Source of the DNA: Cherax quadricarinatus
Taxonomy: Eukaryota; Arthropoda; Malacostraca; Decapoda; Parastacidae
Assembly (NCBI RefSeq): GCF_038502225.1
Contig: NW_027196983.1
Location: 1 to 64,000 of the forward strand
Direction of reading: 5' to 3'
Length of the DNA: 64,000 nucleotides
The notes below the pieces were generated by a model. The model saw nothing but the letters and a program-made list of their open reading frames with translations, ran no database searches and had not been told where the DNA came from. The position numbers and the translations under genes are program-made. This document shows, piece after piece, positions 37,051 to 49,080 of the stretch; the first letter of the stretch is position 1, and every line of letters starts with the position of its first letter.

Positions 37051-38191
37051 GATACGTGAGGAACAAGCTAAGATACATGAGGAACAGGTTAAATTAAGAG
37101 AACTTGAGGAAAGAGCAAAGGATAGGGAAGTTGAGGAAAAAGCTAGAGAACATGAGTTAATAGAGAGAGAAAAGGATCGCGAGCTCGAAAAATCTCGCCT
37201 TGAATTAGAGAATAAAAAGTTAACTTTTACACAACAACAATTAGAGAAAGGAGTAATGGAACAACGTGCAGTCAGTGCACATATTCCAACACCTAATTTA
37301 CCTCCCTTCACAGAGGGGGAAGACATAACTTCATACATTATAAGGTTTGAAAATACCGCTACCCTCTGTGAATGGCCTGCTGACACCTGGGCTACCAGGT
37401 TAGGAATGTTATTTTCTGGTACTGCTTTGAATATCTATGCAACTTTGTCGCAGGATATCATATGTAATTATAACCTACTAAAGAAGGCAATCCTTAAAGC
37501 ATATCAAAAAACCACTAATTCTTACAGGAAAGATTTCAGGTATGCCACCTTACAGCCTGGCCAGAACTTTCAACAGTTACAGGTAACACTCTTTCGTTTG
37601 TTCGACTTTTGGATAGAGAGTTCAGGAATTGATCACAGTTATGAATCTCTTCGAGACTTCATGGTTGCTGACCAGTTCCTGACAGCTCTTCCTCACCAGA
37701 TACGAACATTCATTAGAGAACGTAACCTGATTAAAGCTGAGGAAGTTGCTGAGGCTGCTGACCTGTATGCTGAGGCTCACAATTCCTATAAAGACTTAAA
37801 GGGATCGAACCCTAAGGGCAAGGGTTCATCAGACCTTAAGAAATCAAAGCCTCTAGTGGAAAGTAAAGTGACCTCTTTTATTCCTGTTTGTCATTTGTGT
37901 GGCGTTAAGGGACATAAACGTCCAGATTGTCCTTCTAAGAAGGTCCAAAAAGTTGGAAGATGTTTTAAAGACTGTAATGACCAATCACCCTTCTGTTCAG
38001 GAACAGTTAACGGACTTAATGTATCTACCATTTTACGAGACACTGGATGCACATGTATAGTCATTTCTGATAAGCTGTTCCCTAATCTTAAAGAAACTCA
38101 TTCCTCTGCTATACTTTCAGACTACTTGGGCCGTACAGACACTTTTCCTACCATCCGTTGTTACATTAGGTCTAAATGGTTCACAGGTTAG
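37013..38191 (+). pseudogene. gag-pro: gag C-terminal part plus aspartic protease, Gmr1-like element
   Basis: Continues the charged coiled coil (EEQAKIREEQAKI), then a capsid-like domain (residues about 90-260: FENTATLCEWPADTWATRLG and ADQFLTALPHQIRTFIRER). A zinc knuckle CHLCGVKGHKRPDC lies near residue 300. In the same frame follows the protease with catalytic RDTGCTCIVI (about 38036-38060). A TAG at 38189 interrupts the protease; the frame continues with SEAVLAPITSCSVLIGNVKG before another TAG near 38320. Gag and protease were thus one frame. Confidence 0.78.
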
Positions 38192-38358
38192 TCTGAAGCC
38201 GTACTAGCTCCCATCACTTCTTGCTCCGTACTAATAGGTAATGTAAAAGGTGCCATTCTTCCTTCTGAGCTTGACCTGTCAGCACCAAAGATGGACATAA
38301 GTGTTTCAGATCCTCTCCTGTAGAGTCAGAGAAGCCGCTCGAAAGTTCAGATGAGACA

Positions 38359-38685
38359 ATGTCTCGCGAGATTCATGTGGGATTAAAAACCAGTGATGCT
38401 ACTCTAGAAAGCAAGGAAGTAGGATCACCGGTTCACTTGTTAGATGAAAGTGAAGATATCACCTCTGATACCATAAATGTCTTGACTAGGGCTCAGACCA
38501 AAGCCCAGGCTTCTTCTACTGTCCATCCTTTGATTTTCCCTGACTTTAAGCCTTTAGATATATCGAAGGGCTCCTTTGTCAATTTACAACGTAATTGCCC
38601 TTCTCTTCAGAATTGCCATAATGCCGCTAAACAAAATCAAGTGATCCAAAGGAAAAACTTTTCATATAAATTTGAATATATATAA
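38359..38685 (+). pseudogene. Linker between protease and integrase, Gmr1-like element
   Basis: A 108-codon remnant with INVLTRAQTKAQAS, the kind of linker with a TRAQ motif often found near protease or integrase ends in gypsy pol. It is not a domain I can name and it ends before the integrase frame. Confidence 0.45.
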
Positions 38686-38746
38686 GGTATCTTGTAAAAG
38701 TCAGTATTCAAATTAAATTCAGATGAGATAGACTATTCCATCTTAG

Positions 38747-40705
38747 TTGTTCCAAGTCAATGCAGAGAGACTTCTTAAAATGGCTCATGACCTGCCAGTG
38801 GCCGGACATTTCTCGCATCGTAAAACTTTAAATAAAATTAGGGAAACCTATTTTTGGCCTAAAATGTCCTCAGATGTCACTACCTATTGTAGATCGTGTA
38901 AAGTTTGCCAACTCTCATCCTCCCGAGGTACCAGGCGAGTACCTATGGTCAAAATGCCTATCTTTACGGTACCGTTTGAAAGAGTAGCTATTGACATCGT
39001 TGGTCCTTTATCTCCACTTTCATCTGGGGGACATAGATATATATTAACATTAGTTGATTATGCTTCGAGTTTCCCTGAAGCCATACCCTTAAAGACCATA
39101 ACTACTACAGAGTTGGCTGAAGCCCTTTTGTCCATCTTCTCCAGAGTGGGCATCCCTAGAGAAATTTTGTCTGACCGTGGGACACAATTCACATCTGACT
39201 TAATGCAACATCTATACCAACTTCTGGGAGTGAAGCCTCTCTTCACCACACCCTATCATCCCAGCTGTAATGGGAGGATTGAGCGCCAGCATTCGATTCT
39301 CAAGTCCATTTTAAGGAAACTTTGCTCCCTTAAACCTAAGGAGTGGCATCGTTACCTACCCTGTGCTTTGTTTGCCATGAGGGAAGTTCCCAGTGACTCT
39401 TTGGGGTTTTCACCTTTTGAACTTCTCTATGGTAGACAGGCCAGAGGTCCATTGTCCATCCTTCATGACTTATGGACTAATGAGGAGGTAAATGCTGAGG
39501 TTCAGTCTTCTTACCAGTTTCTCCTTGACCTTAGATCCAAACTTGAGGAGACCTCTGACATAGTTTCGAAGAACCTAAGCTTGTCAATGGACCAGTACAA
39601 AACCTATTTTGATTCCAAAAGTCAGAGGAGAAGTTTTAAAGTAGGGGATGAAGTTCTTGTACTTTTGCCTATCAAGTCAAATAAATTATTAGTAGCATGG
39701 AAAGGTCCATACAAAGTTTTAAAAATTTGTGGGAAAGTTGACTACCTCATAGAAGTCAACGGGAAACCTAAGCTTTATCATATCAACATCCTTAAGAAAT
39801 ATTACCGAAGAAATTCGGTTAACTGCCTTAATAACTTTGACTTAGTTTTTCGACACGAACTTGGTAAAACAACTGAAGAATGTAAAGTGTGCGTAATTGA
39901 CACCTCTAACTTAGACCATGATGAAGAACTACATGACTTGGTGACTCTTGACCACTCGGACGCAACCACCATTAATATTAATGAATCTTTGGATGACCAT
40001 AAGAGACATGAACTACTTCAATGTGTGAGTAACTTTTCAGACGTCTTTACTGATATTCCAGGTGTTACCTCCATGGTAGTCCATAAGATTGACTTATTGA
40101 CGGACAATCCTATCAAACGGAAATTATACCCAGTTCCAGTTCACCTTAGGGACGCATTTGACCGAGAGGTAAACAAATTATTAAAACTAAAGATCATTGA
40201 ACCTTCAGTATCCTCATATTGTTCACCAGTAGTCATGGTTAAGAAGGAGGATAATTCATATAGACTTGCTATTGACTTCAGAGGCCTTAATGCTATAACT
40301 CGGTGGGATGCTGAGCCTATGCCCTTAATAGATAGCGATCTACACAAATTTTATGACGCTTCCTTCTTTTCAGAGATTGATATTGCACAGGCATATCATC
40401 AAGTAATGTTAGATCCTTCTTCTAAGCAGTACACCGCTTTTCCTACACACCAAGGACTGATGCAGTATAGAACTATGCCCTTCGGTTTGGTAACTGCCTG
40501 TGCTACCTACGTGAGACTGATGAGAAAGGTCTTGGGTAATATGCCAAATGTTTCAGTTTATTTTGATAATATTTACGTAATGACATACACGTGGGGCGAA
40601 CATATCCAAACATTAACATCAGTTTTGCGTAGGTTACGCTCACATGGCCTCACTGCCAAGCCGAAGAAATGCTTCCTTGGGTATAACAAGATTAGATATC
40701 TTTGA
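38747..40705 (+). pseudogene. pol: Integrase followed by reverse transcriptase in one frame
   Basis: One uninterrupted 652-codon frame. The integrase comes first: an HHCC zinc region (HDLPVAGHFSHRKT and YCRSCKVCQ), the catalytic triad in AIDIVGPL, LSDRGTQFTS and NGRIERQHS (residues about 83, 143, 178) and the GPY/F module VAWKGPYKVLK (about 318). After a linker the RT starts near residue 445: HKIDLLTDNPIKRKLYPVP, LAIDFRGLNAIT, SEIDIAQAYHQVML and MPFGLVTACATY. The active-site box reads VYFDNIYV, Asn for the second catalytic Asp. The frame ends at TGA 40703 where NKIRYLG would be expected. Confidence 0.85.
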
Positions 40706-41363
40706 CTGATACTTTCTAATAACTCTCTGCAGCCTCTCCCCAGTAAGATCAAAGCTTTATTAGAATTTAAATTCCCCAAAACTAAGAAACTCATGCGTAG
40801 CTTTCTTGGTTCTGTAAATTTTTATGCACGGTTTATCCCGAATCTTGCTGATCTTACAGGCATCTTATCGGACTTCCTTAAAAAGTCTGTGAAGGAACCT
40901 CTTGAACTTTCCGACGTAGCTCGGGAAAAGTTTAATGAGATTAAAAGTATCTTTTCGAAAGACCCTATACTTAAGATTCCAGATATTAATAAAACATTTT
41001 GTTTGAGAACTGATGCCTCCAATACTGGCTTAGGTGCGGTGCTACTACAATACCATGATGGTACTCCCTTCCCTGTATGCTTCCTAAGCCGGAAACTCCT
41101 TCCTGCAGAAACAAGATACTCCACAATAGAAAAGGAATGTTTAGCCCTTGTGTGGGGCGTCTCCAAACTTAAATTTTATTTGTTGGGAAAAGAATTCATT
41201 TTAGAAACGGACCACAAACCTTTGATATGCCTAGAAACTTTTAAGGGAACCAACAGTCGACTCTTGAGGTGGACATTGGCACTCCAGGCGTTTAAGTTCC
41301 ATATTGTGTATATCAATGGTTCATCCAATTATTTCTGACTGGTTAAGTCGTGACAGTCAGTAG
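40706..41363 (+). pseudogene. pol: RNase H domain, Gmr1-like pol C-terminus
   Basis: In frame with the RT after its TGA. RT thumb and connection: FLGSVNFYARFIPNLAD; RNase H: RTDASNTGLGAVLLQ, FLSRKLLPAETRYSTIEKECLALVWG and ETDHKPL. After HIVYINGSSN a one-base shift moves the true end to a SDWLSRDSQ-like frame closing at about 41363, 95 bp before the 3' LTR. Confidence 0.8.
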
Positions 41364-41447
41364 AAGATTTGTTGCCTTACGCAACTTCCACATGTTAGAA
41401 CTTTTTCCTCGCCTATTCTTCTTATTCTCCTTGACTATAAGTCTTGG

Positions 41448-41457
41448 TATGGGGGAG
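41448..41457 (+). promoter_or_regulatory. Polypurine tract of the Gmr1-like element
   Basis: ATGGGGGAG directly precedes the 3' LTR; purine-rich tracts here prime plus-strand synthesis. Confidence 0.65.
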
Positions 41458-42354
41458 TGTGAGGGAAAAGTTCAATAGATAGGAGTAGAGAGGGAATATA
41501 TATATATATATTAACAATAGTTTCATTGCTGGCTACTCGTTAAGGTAGGGTCAGTCTAGCTCCCGATATTCCCACCTTTTCTCCCCAACCCCTAAATTGA
41601 TAGTTTGTCTGCCGGCTACTAGTTAAGGTAGGGTAAGTCAAGCTCCCGTTTTTCCCGCCTTTTTCTCCCCCTCCCTGAAAGTGATAGTTTGACTGCCGGC
41701 TGCTTGTTAAGGTAGGGTCAGTCTAGCTCCCGCTATCCCTTCCCCTCCCTCTTCCCCCCCCGAAAGGTGACGTGTGGGGCTCTGGTTAAACAGTAAATCA
41801 CTACACTCACAGGTCCCAACTCTACTCTTGGATGTCAGAGAGGGTCACCTGGCAATCAACGAGTAGAACAGGAGAAATACTAACGTCCAGAGACTTCTCC
41901 AGGTTGTATTGAAGTACCTGTGCACCTGTATGAAATTGCAGGACGTAACTCCACAGCATTGCAGCGGTAAAGAACCTGCTTTCCTGTCTTCGGGATAGAA
42001 TACTCACTGGTATACTGTGAAGAACTAGCCAGTGGTGGTCACCAATACCTGCGACCCCCCTCCTCCATCATCAGCAACGGCTACGATTTCAACAACAGTG
42101 TCACCAACACCAGACACCCACGTTTTATATACATTTATATTAGCGTTGAATTCAGTTATCATTTATATTTTTCATTTTCTTTAATGTAGGATTAATATTT
42201 CATATTTAAGTGTTTTAAATTTTATATTTTCTATATAATAAAGTGTTTATGTTTGTCTGTTATTATTTCTTTTTCTATTCACTAATTTTCCTGAGGAGGA
42301 GCCAGCCTGAGTAATACTGACTGAAGTTGTTACAGGGCTGAGTAAGCCTTCACA
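41458..42354 (+). repeat. 3' LTR of the Gmr1-like element
   Basis: 897 bp, same ends as the 5' LTR (TGTGAGG, CCTTCACA), shorter mainly by the contracted (TA)n tract. Followed by the GAATA duplication. Confidence 0.93.
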
Positions 42355-42359
42355 GAATA

Positions 42360-43030
42360 CGTTTTACAAATTATAATTATTAATAATGCTAGTAATTTAA
42401 AAAGCACCAAACCAATATTGATCAAGCAGCACTGCATTTTACAATTAAATAACAATATGTGTTTTCCTTTGAGAAAGAAATAATGTGGCAGATGAGTTTG
42501 TGATGAAGATTTTTCTCCCTGACAAGGTTTTACGAAGGTAAAAGTTATATGAATACTGACAATATCAATAAAAAGCCACAAATACACACACATTTAGGAC
42601 ATCTTCCTTGAATAAGTTTCTGTCCTGGGACCTTGGTCACTCCTAATTGTACAAGAGAATTATTTCAGGTCAAACATTATATGGAACTGAAGATTCATAT
42701 CGTCAGAGGACAAGTGAAAGTTTTCTAATTACCGAGCACAAAGCACTAGTAAATCAGTTATAAGTAGTATCATATGTACAACAGTATTTTGAGATTACAT
42801 ATTTACCAGCTCTTTGTTCTATAATGATGGAAGTAGTATTTAAGAAGGATTCAATAGTGTTGCCTCTCCCTGTTAGATTATCTGTAGATCATCTTTCTTT
42901 TGTTCCAATGCATGAAACGGTTTCTTTTAAATCTTTGTTAGACAGTCATTACTGGTGTTGTCTCCATTTCACACATTTCTATGTTTTTCACCTACTAAGA
43001 AAAGATTTCTTCTCTTTTCCTCCTACGTAG
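42360..43030. other. About 670 bp without a recognised feature
   Basis: AT-rich sequence with short frames only. Its right end (42994-43030) has a branch-like TACTAAG and a pyrimidine tract ending ACGTAG right at the start of the 24-bp array, which resembles a splice acceptor. Confidence 0.5.
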
Positions 43031-46000
43031 TTCATGTTGTATCCCAGCATGGAGCTCATGTTGTACCCCAGCATGGAGCTCATGTTGTACCCCACCATGG
43101 AGGTCATGTTGCACCCCATCATGGAGCTTATGTTGCACCCCAGCATGGTGCTCATGTTAAACCCAAGCATGGAGCTCATATTATACCCCAGCATGGAGCT
43201 CATGTTGTACCCCAGCATGGAGCTCATGTTATACCCCAACATGGAGCTCATGTTGCACGCCAGCATGGAGCTCATGTTATACCCCAACATGGAGCTCATG
43301 TTATACCCCAGCATGGAGCTCATGTTATACCCCAGCATGGAGCTCATATTATACCCCAGCATGGAGCTTATGTTACACCCCAGCATGGATCTCACGTTGA
43401 ACCCCAGCATGGATCTCATGTTGTACCCCAGCATGGAGCTCATGTTGTACCCCAGCATGGAGCTCATGTTGTACCCCAGCATGGAGCTCATGTTATATCC
43501 CAGCATGGAGCTCATGTTGTACAACTGCATGGAGCTTATGTTGTACCCCTGCATGGAACTCATGTTGTACCCCTGCATGGAGCTCATGTTGTACCCCTGC
43601 ATGGAGCTCATGTTATATCTAAGCATGGAGCTCATGTTGTACCCCAGCCTGGAGCTCATGTTGTATCCATGCATGGAGCTCATGTTATATCCCAGCATGG
43701 AGCTCATGTTATACCCCAGCATGGAGCTCATGTTGTACCCCTGCATGGAGCTTATGTTATATCCCAGCATGGAGCTCATGTTGTACCTCAGCATAGGGCT
43801 CATGTTGTACCCCAGCATGGAGCTCATGTTGTACCCCAGCATGTTGCTCATGTTGTGCCCCAGCATGGAGCTCATGTTGTACCCCTGCATGGAGCTCATG
43901 TTGTACCCCTGCATGGAGCTCATGTTATATCCAAGCATGGAGCTCATGTTGTACCCCAGCATGGAGCTCATGTAGTACCCCAGCATGTTGCTCATGTTGT
44001 ACCCCAGCATGGAGCTCATGTTGTACCCCTGCATGGAGCTCATGTTATATCCAAGCATGGAGCTCATGTTGTACCCCAGCATGCTGTATAGCCCTTGTGG
44101 CTTAGCGCTTCTTTTTGATTATAATAATAATGTACCCCAGCATGGAGCTCATGTTGTACCCCTGCATGGAGCTCATGTTATATCCAAGCATGGAGCTCAT
44201 GTTGTACCCCTGCATGGAGCTCATGTTTTTCCCCTGCATGGAGCTCATGTTATATCCCAGCATGGAGCTCATGTTGTACCTCAGCATAGGGCTCATGTTG
44301 TACCCCAGCATGGAGCTCATGTTGTACCCCTGCATAGAGCTCATGTTATATTCAAGCATGGAGCTCATGTTGTACCCCTGCATGGAGCTCATGTTATATC
44401 CCAGCATGGAACTCATGTTGTTCTCCTGAATGGAGCTCATGTTATATCCCAGCATGGAGCTCATGTTGTACCCCTGCATGGAGCTCATGTTATATCCCAG
44501 CATGGAGCACATGTTGAACCCCAGCATGGAGCTCATGTTATATCCCAGCATGGAGCACATGTTGTACCCCAGCATGGAGCTCATGTTGTACCCCAGCATG
44601 GACCTCATGTTGTACCCCAGCCTGGAGCTCATGTTGTATCCCAGAATGGAGCTCATGTTATATCCCAGCATGGAGCTCATGTTGTACCCCAGCATGGAGC
44701 TCATGTTGTACCCCAGCATGGAGCTCATGTTGTACCCATGCATGGAGCTCATGCTGCACCCCAACATGGAGCTCATGTTGTACCCCAGTTTGGAGCTCAT
44801 GTTGTTCCCAGCATGGAGCTCATGTTAAATCCCAGCATGGAGCTCATGTTGTACCCCAGCATGGAGCTCATGTTGCACCCCAACATGGAGCTCATGTTAC
44901 ACCCCAGCATGGAGCTCATGGTGTAACCCAGCATGGAGCTCATGTTGTTCCCCAGCATGGAGCTCATGTTAAACCCCAGCAAGGAGCTCATATTGTACCC
45001 GAGCATGGAGCTCATTTTAAACCCCAGCATGGAGCTCATGTTGTCCCCCAGCATGGAGCTCATGTTGTACCCCTGCATGTAGCTCATGTTGTTCCCCAGC
45101 ATGGAGCTCATGTAGTACCCAGCATGGAGCTCATTTTGTACCCCAGCATGGAGCTCATGTTGTTCCCCAGTATGGAGCTCATGTTACACCCCAGCATGGA
45201 GCTCATGTTACACCCCAGCATGAAGCTCATGTTACACCCCAGCATGGAGCTCATGTTACACCCCAGCATGGAGCTCATGTTACACCCCAGCATGGAGCTC
45301 ATGTTACACCCCAGCATTATGCTCATGTTACACTCCAGCATGGAGCTCATGTTACACCCCAGCATGGAGCTCATGTTACACCACAGCATGGAGTTCGTGT
45401 TACACCCAGCATGGAGCTCATGTTACACCCCAGCATAGAGCTCATGTTACACCCCAGCATGGAGCTCATGTTGCGTCCCAGCATGGAGCTCATTTTACAC
45501 CCCAGAATGAAGCTCGTGTTACACCCCAGCATGGAGCTCATGTTACACCCCAGCATGGAGCTCATGTTGTACCCCAGCATGGAGCTCATGCTAAACCACA
45601 GCATAGAGCTCATGTTACACCCCAGCATGGAGCTCATGTTACACCCCAGCATAGAGCTCATGTTACACCCCAGCATGGAGCTCATGTTACACCCCAACAT
45701 GGAGCTCATGTTGTTCCCCAGCATGGAGCTCATGTTAAACCTTAGCAAGGAGCTCATATTGTACCCCAGCATGGAGCTCATGTTAAACCCCAGCATGGAG
45801 CTCATGTTGTTCCCCAGCATAGAGCTCATGTTGTACCCAGGATGGAGCTCATGTTGTACTCCAGCATGGAGCTCATGTTGTTCCCCAGCATGGAGCTCAT
45901 GTTTTACTCCATCATGGAGCTCATGTTGCACCCCAGCATGGAGCTCATATTGTACCTCAGCATGGAGTTCATGTTACACCCCTGCATGGAGCTCGTGTTA

Positions 46001-47991
46001 CACCCCAGCATGGAGCACACCTTACTCCCCAGCATGGAGCTCATGTTGCGTCCCAGCATGTAGCTCATTTTACACCCCAGAATGGAGCTCGTGTTACACC
46101 CCAGCATGGAGCTCATGTTACACCCCAGCATGGAGCTTATGTTAAACCCAGCATGGAGCTCGTGTTACACCCCAGCATGGAGCTCATGTTACACCCCTGC
46201 ATGCAGCTCGTGTTACACCCCAGCATAGAGCTCACCTTACACCCCAGCATGGAGCTCATGTTGCGTCCCAGCATGGAGCTCATTTTACACCCCAGAATGA
46301 AGCTCGTGTTACACCCCAGCATGGAGCTCGTGTTACACCCCAGCATGGAGCTCATGTTACACCCAAGCATGGAGTTTGTGTTTCAATCCAGCATGGAGCT
46401 CGTGTTACACCCCAGCATGGAGCTCGTGTTACACCCCAGCATGGAGCTCATGTTGTACCCCAGCATGGAGCTCATGTTGTTCCCCAGCATGGAGCTCATG
46501 TTGTACCCAGCATGGAGCTCATCTTGTACTCCAGCATGGAACTCATGTTGTTCCCCAGCATGGAGCTCATGTTTTACACCAGCATGGAGCTCATGTTGCA
46601 CCCCAGCATGGAGCTCATGTTGCACCCCAGCATGGAGCTCATGTTGCACCCCAGCATGGAGCCCATGTTACACCCCAGCATTGAGCTCATGTTACACCCC
46701 AGCATGGAGCTCATGTTACACCCCAGCATGGAGCTTATGTTAAACCCCTGCATGGAGCTCATGTTACACCCCTGCATGGAGCTCGCGTTACACCCCAGCA
46801 TGGAACTCACCTTTCACCCCAGCATGAAGCTCATGTTGCGTCCCAGCATGGAGCTCATTTTACACCCCAACATGGAGCTCGTGTTACACTCCAGCATGGA
46901 GCTCGTGTTATACCCCAGCATGGAGCTCATGTTACACATCAGCATGGAGCTCATGTTACACCCCAGCATGGAGCTCGTGTTACACCCCAGCATTGAGCTC
47001 ATGTTTTACCCCAGCATGGAGCTCATGTTACACCCAAGCATGGAGCTCATGTTACACCCCAGCATGGAGCTCATGTTACACCCCAGCATGGAGCTCATGT
47101 TACACCCCAGCATGGAGCTCGTGTTACACCCCAGCATTGAGCTCATGTTTTACCCCAGCATGGAGCTCATGTTACACCCAAGCATGGAGCTCGTGTTACA
47201 CCCCAGCATGGAGCTCATGTTAAACCCCTGCATGGAGCTCATGTTACACCCCAGCATGGAGCTCAGTTTACACCCCAGCATTGAGCTCATGTTACACCCC
47301 AGCATGGAGCTTGTGTTACACCCCAGCATTGAGCTCATGTTTTACCCCAGCATGGAGCTCATGTTACACCCCAGCATGGAGCTCATGTTACACCCCAGCA
47401 TGGAGCTCGTGTTACACTCCAGCATGGAGCTCATGTTACACCACAGCATGGAGCTCATGTTACACTCCAGCATGGAGCTCATGCTACACCCAAGCATGGA
47501 GCTCATGTTACACTCCAGCAAGGAGGTCATGTTGTTACCCAGCATGGAGCTCATGTTACACCCCAGCATGGAGCTCATATTACACCCCAGCATGGAGCTC
47601 ATGTTACACCCCAGCATGGAGCTCATATTACACCCCAGCATGGAGCTCATGTTACTCTCCAGCATGGTGCTCATGTTACACTCCAGCATGGAGCTCATGT
47701 TACACCCCAGCATGGAGCTCATGTTACACCCCAGCATGGAGCTCGTGTTACACTCCAGCATGGAGCTCATGTTACACCACAGCATGGAGCTCATGTTACA
47801 CTCCAGCATGGAGCTCATGTTACACTCCAGCATGGAGCTCATGTTACACCCAAGCATGGAGCTCAAGTTACACTCCAGCAAGGAGGTCATGTTGTTACCC
47901 AGCATGGAGCTCATGTTACACCCCAACATGGAGCTCATATTACACCCAAGCATGGAGCTCATGTTACACTCCAGCATGATGCTCATGTTAC
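43031..47991. repeat. 24-bp minisatellite, about 200 units
   Basis: Unit of 24 bases made of CATGTTGTACCCC plus AGCATGGAGCT. The left part (to about 45.2 kb) mostly has TTGTACCCC or TTATATCCC; the right part mostly has TTACACCCC. The unit contains the near-palindrome CATGGAGCTCATG. Frames are open in all three phases over long stretches because 24 is divisible by three, but each is closed somewhere, so I do not call a gene. A 44-bp retrotransposon end is inserted at 44088-44131 and the BEL/Pao element cuts the right end. Confidence 0.95.
44088..44131 (+). mobile_element. Truncated retrotransposon 3' end inside the 24-bp array
   Basis: CTGTATAGCCCTTGTGGC, TTAGCGCTTCTTTTTGAT and an ATAATAATAA tail, then the array resumes. 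It matches the insertion at 30981-31025. TGTACCCCAGCATG lies on both sides, compatible with a target duplication though the array itself repeats that string. Confidence 0.7.
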
Positions 47992-49048
47992 TGTTGAGAA
48001 TTTTGGCCTTACCTGCTGTGTTTATTATAACTATATATAATGAACACTTAGCTGATAAATGACAGCAAATCGTCTACACAGCCGCCCCTGCAGACGAGGT
48101 CTAGAAGCTGTCGAAACCATCACAACAGTGGGCTGTCAAGAGATACAATTTGTAAGTATAAATTACCCCTAGGGGGTGTTATGTCAGCATATTTCATTCG
48201 ATGATGGCTGACGAAATACCTACTTGTTTGGACTCAAAAGTCCACACCTTACTGCCGATTATAGGTTGATTACAAACTCCTTGTGACTCAAGAATTGCGC
48301 AATCCCCCGATCTACAAGAAATTCGTAACATACCTTGCTCTTTGTAACGTGAGCTATGGTGTTCTCAACACCTTCGACAGGTATCGGTGACTTGATAGAA
48401 GCTGAAGTGTCCTTGGATGTCCACGTCTTCCATTGTCTAGGAAACGCACACTGGTACACTATGTTCCACAAGATTTGTCTTTATTGTTCACAATGTATCA
48501 CAATAGAAGCTGATCACACTTCTATTAAGTGTTTGTGTTAGAGACACTTTGTTCACACTAACGCACAGATCAGTATCCTGGCGTCAGTGTCACTCTCCAT
48601 AGAGTCAAAGATAGTCTGCCAGACGCCACAGCGCTCCATGCCGTCACTGCCCCCAGCACAAAAAAAAAAAACGCTGACCTAGTACCTTGCATCCTTGTCA
48701 CCTCCTCGATGAAGCAAAGCAGAATGTTTGTTTCTTGCTGTCTTAATCATAGACAACAATGTACACTATCTTTACTATGGTAATAAAGTGGGAGCAGGAT
48801 TTTCCTTAATTGTCCTGCTAAAGTAAGAATGTATTGTCTCTTATAAAAATACACTTTGCAACACCGCTGCAAGGAGCAGAGGTCACTTGACTACGTGGCA
48901 TAGCATCTGTGATCAATTACTCACTCTAGCAGTAAACAAGACGCTCGCCCCTTCTGAGTGGCCCCTCAGGGCTGAGAGGGCTTGGCCCCTCAGGGCTGAA
49001 AGGGCTGAAGGGGGCTGATACCCCCCTCCTGGAGAAAATTTCTCCACA
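47992..49048 (-). repeat. 3' LTR of the BEL/Pao element
   Basis: 1057 bp; repeats 55189-56244. Differences seen: one T in the TTTTGG run near 48003, AGTATAAATT versus AGCATAAATT, CAGTGTCACT versus CAGTCTCACT, and GACGCTCGCC versus GACACTCGCC. A 70-codon frame inside it is present in both LTRs and is not a gene. Confidence 0.95.
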
Positions 49049-49080
49049 CTGGGGGGCGGCGGAGGTTCGCTGCAGGTGAA

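Noticed and set aside
42955..48062. Long frames AHVVPQHG, MELMLYPS and SSMLGYNM over the 24-bp array
   Set aside because: All phases on both strands are partly open because 24 is divisible by three, and each is interrupted; no preferred frame.
48259..48471. 70-codon frame in the BEL/Pao LTR (also 55455-55667)
   Set aside because: Same reason; no known LTR-encoded protein in this family.
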